From Chondrosia reniformis (lineage: Eukaryota; Porifera; Demospongiae; Chondrillida; Chondrillidae): a stretch of DNA of 64,000 bases. The first letter of the stretch is position 1, and each line of letters opens with the position of its first letter. Under the pieces are notes generated by a model. The model worked only from the letters and a program-made list of their open reading frames with translations. It was not told where the DNA came from and ran no database searches. The translations under genes and the position numbers were made by a program. Positions 22,201 through 64,000 of this stretch are shown piece by piece. The stretch lies in NCBI GenBank assembly GCA_947172415.1, contig OX359190.1, positions 8,990,001 to 9,054,000 of the forward strand. The letters are read 5' to 3'.

Positions 22201-22956
22201 AGAGGGGGTTTCAGTCCCCCATTCTGATGAGCTGGGGGATGGTTTAGCCCCTTCATTCTGAAGCGCTAAGCCCAGGCTCCCACTTATAAGACTTTTCAAC
22301 AAATTCAGTATTAGTAAAATGTTTTATGTCATCCAGTTCCATGAAAGATGGAGCCCCTACTTATTAGGAGCTGCCACCGCCCCTGCAATAATATATACCC
22401 ATTATGTAATTGTAAAAGTCACTCTACTGACTTCCACATTATACAGGTGTATTTCAGACCAGAGTTTAGACGAGCTTTAATGTTCTGCATAAAAGGAAAG
22501 ATGTTTAAGAAAAGAACTCAACAACCCTGGGACAGTACTCCTCATAGTAGATCACAACAATCAACAAATCAGTTGCCAAGGCAACTGCATGACCCACCAT
22601 CAATACAAAATGGAGATAGTCGTAATGAAATAGAAAGCCAAACAACAGTGTTGTCTTCTAATTCAGACCTCAGAGCTCCTAATGTATACCTAGACTCCTT
22701 GGCTGTAACCCAGCAACCAACTTCTATTCAAAAGAGCCTTAGTCAAGAATTATCTCAAACCATTCAACAAAAATCCCCACTTATGTTAAAACGTGCAAAA
22801 ACCTTTCAAGTGAAAAGTGGTAAGCAAGGTGAAGACTTACTGAACATTAAAAACAAGAATAGCCCTGTCATGACAAAATCCATTAGCAGCTATAGCAACA
22901 GCAAGGACTTGCAATCTCAGCTGAGTGTCGCAGCCATCAGAGACTGTGTTGATTGA
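19243..22956 (+). CDS. Rhodopsin-class (class A) G protein-coupled receptor
   Basis: Five exons: 19243-19725, 20623-20739, 21234-21495, 21792-21982, 22447-22956; phases 0, 0, 1, 0; 520 residues. The start is the first ATG before an N-glycosylation-rich extracellular tail (NST, NTS). Seven hydrophobic segments: about 31-60, 75-102, 119-142, 162-184, 204-232, 289-315 and 326-350. Cys119 at the top of helix 3 and a Cys in the second outer loop can pair. The helix 3 end reads ERF in place of DRY, and helix 4 keeps its Trp. The third inner loop has a Cys cluster (CCSDCCC). The 160-residue tail is Ser/Gln rich. Helix 2 lacks the usual Asp (NLSLTYL), helix 6 lacks CWxP, and helix 7 has SGAVQ where NPxxY is expected. 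The ligand is unknown. A donor after GCA (21973) in exon 4 is an alternative. Confidence 0.85.
19726..20622 (+). other. GPCR intron 1, AT-rich
   Basis: About 900 bases, very AT-rich with many TATATA and TACGTA runs. No exon or repeat family recognised. Confidence 0.5.
20785..21043 (+). repeat. GGAGGGA purine minisatellite in GPCR intron 2
   Basis: About 260 bases of seven-base GGAGGGA units with a few GGTGGAG variants, starting about 45 bases after the exon 2 donor. The + (transcribed RNA) strand is pure purine for long runs. All reading frames across it are low complexity and rejected as genes. Confidence 0.92.
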
Positions 22957-23568
22957 ACATATAGTTCATATTATGAATTAATAATAATTCTAAATGTCAA
23001 TTGTCAATCAAATGTCAATATCTACGTTAATCATAATATAGAGAAAGTTAAGCTTTATTACACAAATGATATTCAATTTTTTGCAATTCTTATAATTTTT
23101 TATTGAAGTTCAAATTAATAACCAAGGATTGCACATGTTTGGGAAATTAAAAACGTATCATGATGTAAACTATATATTTAGCTACATATATAAACAATTT
23201 GTATACTATCATGTATAGCTGCAACTCAATAAAATATACAGATATATATGTAGCTACAACACTTGATGTCAGCATTTTCACTGCAATCAGACATATCATG
23301 TCTAAGGAGTTTGATGTATCATAAATTAAATACTAATGTTATATATATTTTTTAAAACAATGTGTGAATTATATATATAATAAGCCAACTTATATATGCG
23401 ACCTCTATATTATCTTCAAATTTTGGCTAGTCACATGAGAAAAAAACAAGAACGATTATGTATATATCGATTAGTTAGGGAGTTTGGATATATTAATCGA
23501 TTATTGCAAAAGAAAATGGCCTCGAGTGTAAATGTTTTCTAAGCCATTCTGGATCCATAGATCGTACA
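22957..23568. other. Intergenic DNA between GPCR and WDFY3-like genes
   Basis: About 610 bases, AT-rich, holding the GPCR 3' end and the promoter/5' leader of the next gene. Both genes are on the + strand. No other gene seen. Confidence 0.55.
23228..23233 (+). terminator. Probable poly(A) signal of the GPCR gene
   Basis: AATAAA about 270 bases after the GPCR stop codon in an AT-rich 3' region. It is the clearest canonical signal before the next gene. Confidence 0.4.

Positions 23569-64000
<40,432 letters not shown>

Overview
This is a eukaryotic nuclear window from an intron-rich animal genome. The intron-rich animal genes (WAPL-like, WDFY3-like, a class A GPCR, secreted fibrinogen-related domain proteins), the AT-rich non-coding DNA full of TACGTA palindromes, and the many introns of only a few hundred bases suggest an early-branching marine invertebrate. 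I favour a demosponge, but that is inference. No bacterial operon, CRISPR, tRNA or rRNA was recognised.

Positions 1-18483 form a direct tandem array of six units, each about 3.1-3.6 kb; the first is cut by the window edge. Each unit carries on the + strand the 3' end of a WAPL (cohesin-release factor) gene: four internal exons A-D and a terminal exon E. Inside the last WAPL intron, on the - strand, sits a complete two-exon gene for a small secreted fibrinogen-related (ficolin/tachylectin-like) protein with its own TATA box. Five of six fibrinogen-related genes are open, whereas three of the five WAPL modules visible from exon A onward carry frameshifts or stops. The fibrinogen-related copies are almost identical in their first two thirds and differ mainly around the calcium site and ligand pocket. 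I read this as a nested, expanding recognition-lectin family carried by duplicated WAPL 3' ends. The array ends at a small inverted scar (18484-18556).

At 19243-22956 (+) lies a five-exon rhodopsin-class GPCR of 520 residues in which several signature residues are replaced. From 23569 to the window end (+) lies one very large gene, an orthologue of WDFY3/Alfy (fly blue cheese). I resolved 65 exons with unbroken splice phases, coding for about 3,178 residues before the last partial exon: N-terminal helical repeats, a concanavalin A-like domain, more helical repeats, PH-BEACH, BEACH and the start of the WD40 propeller. The rest of the propeller and the expected FYVE finger lie beyond the window.

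The WDFY3 introns hold many minisatellites lying next to splice sites, at least nine copies of one roughly 210-bp dispersed repeat, and several foldback (MITE-like) elements. An unexplained antisense open exon candidate sits in the largest intron. All exon boundaries were read by eye from splice signals, phase and remembered family similarity; no search or transcript data were available.
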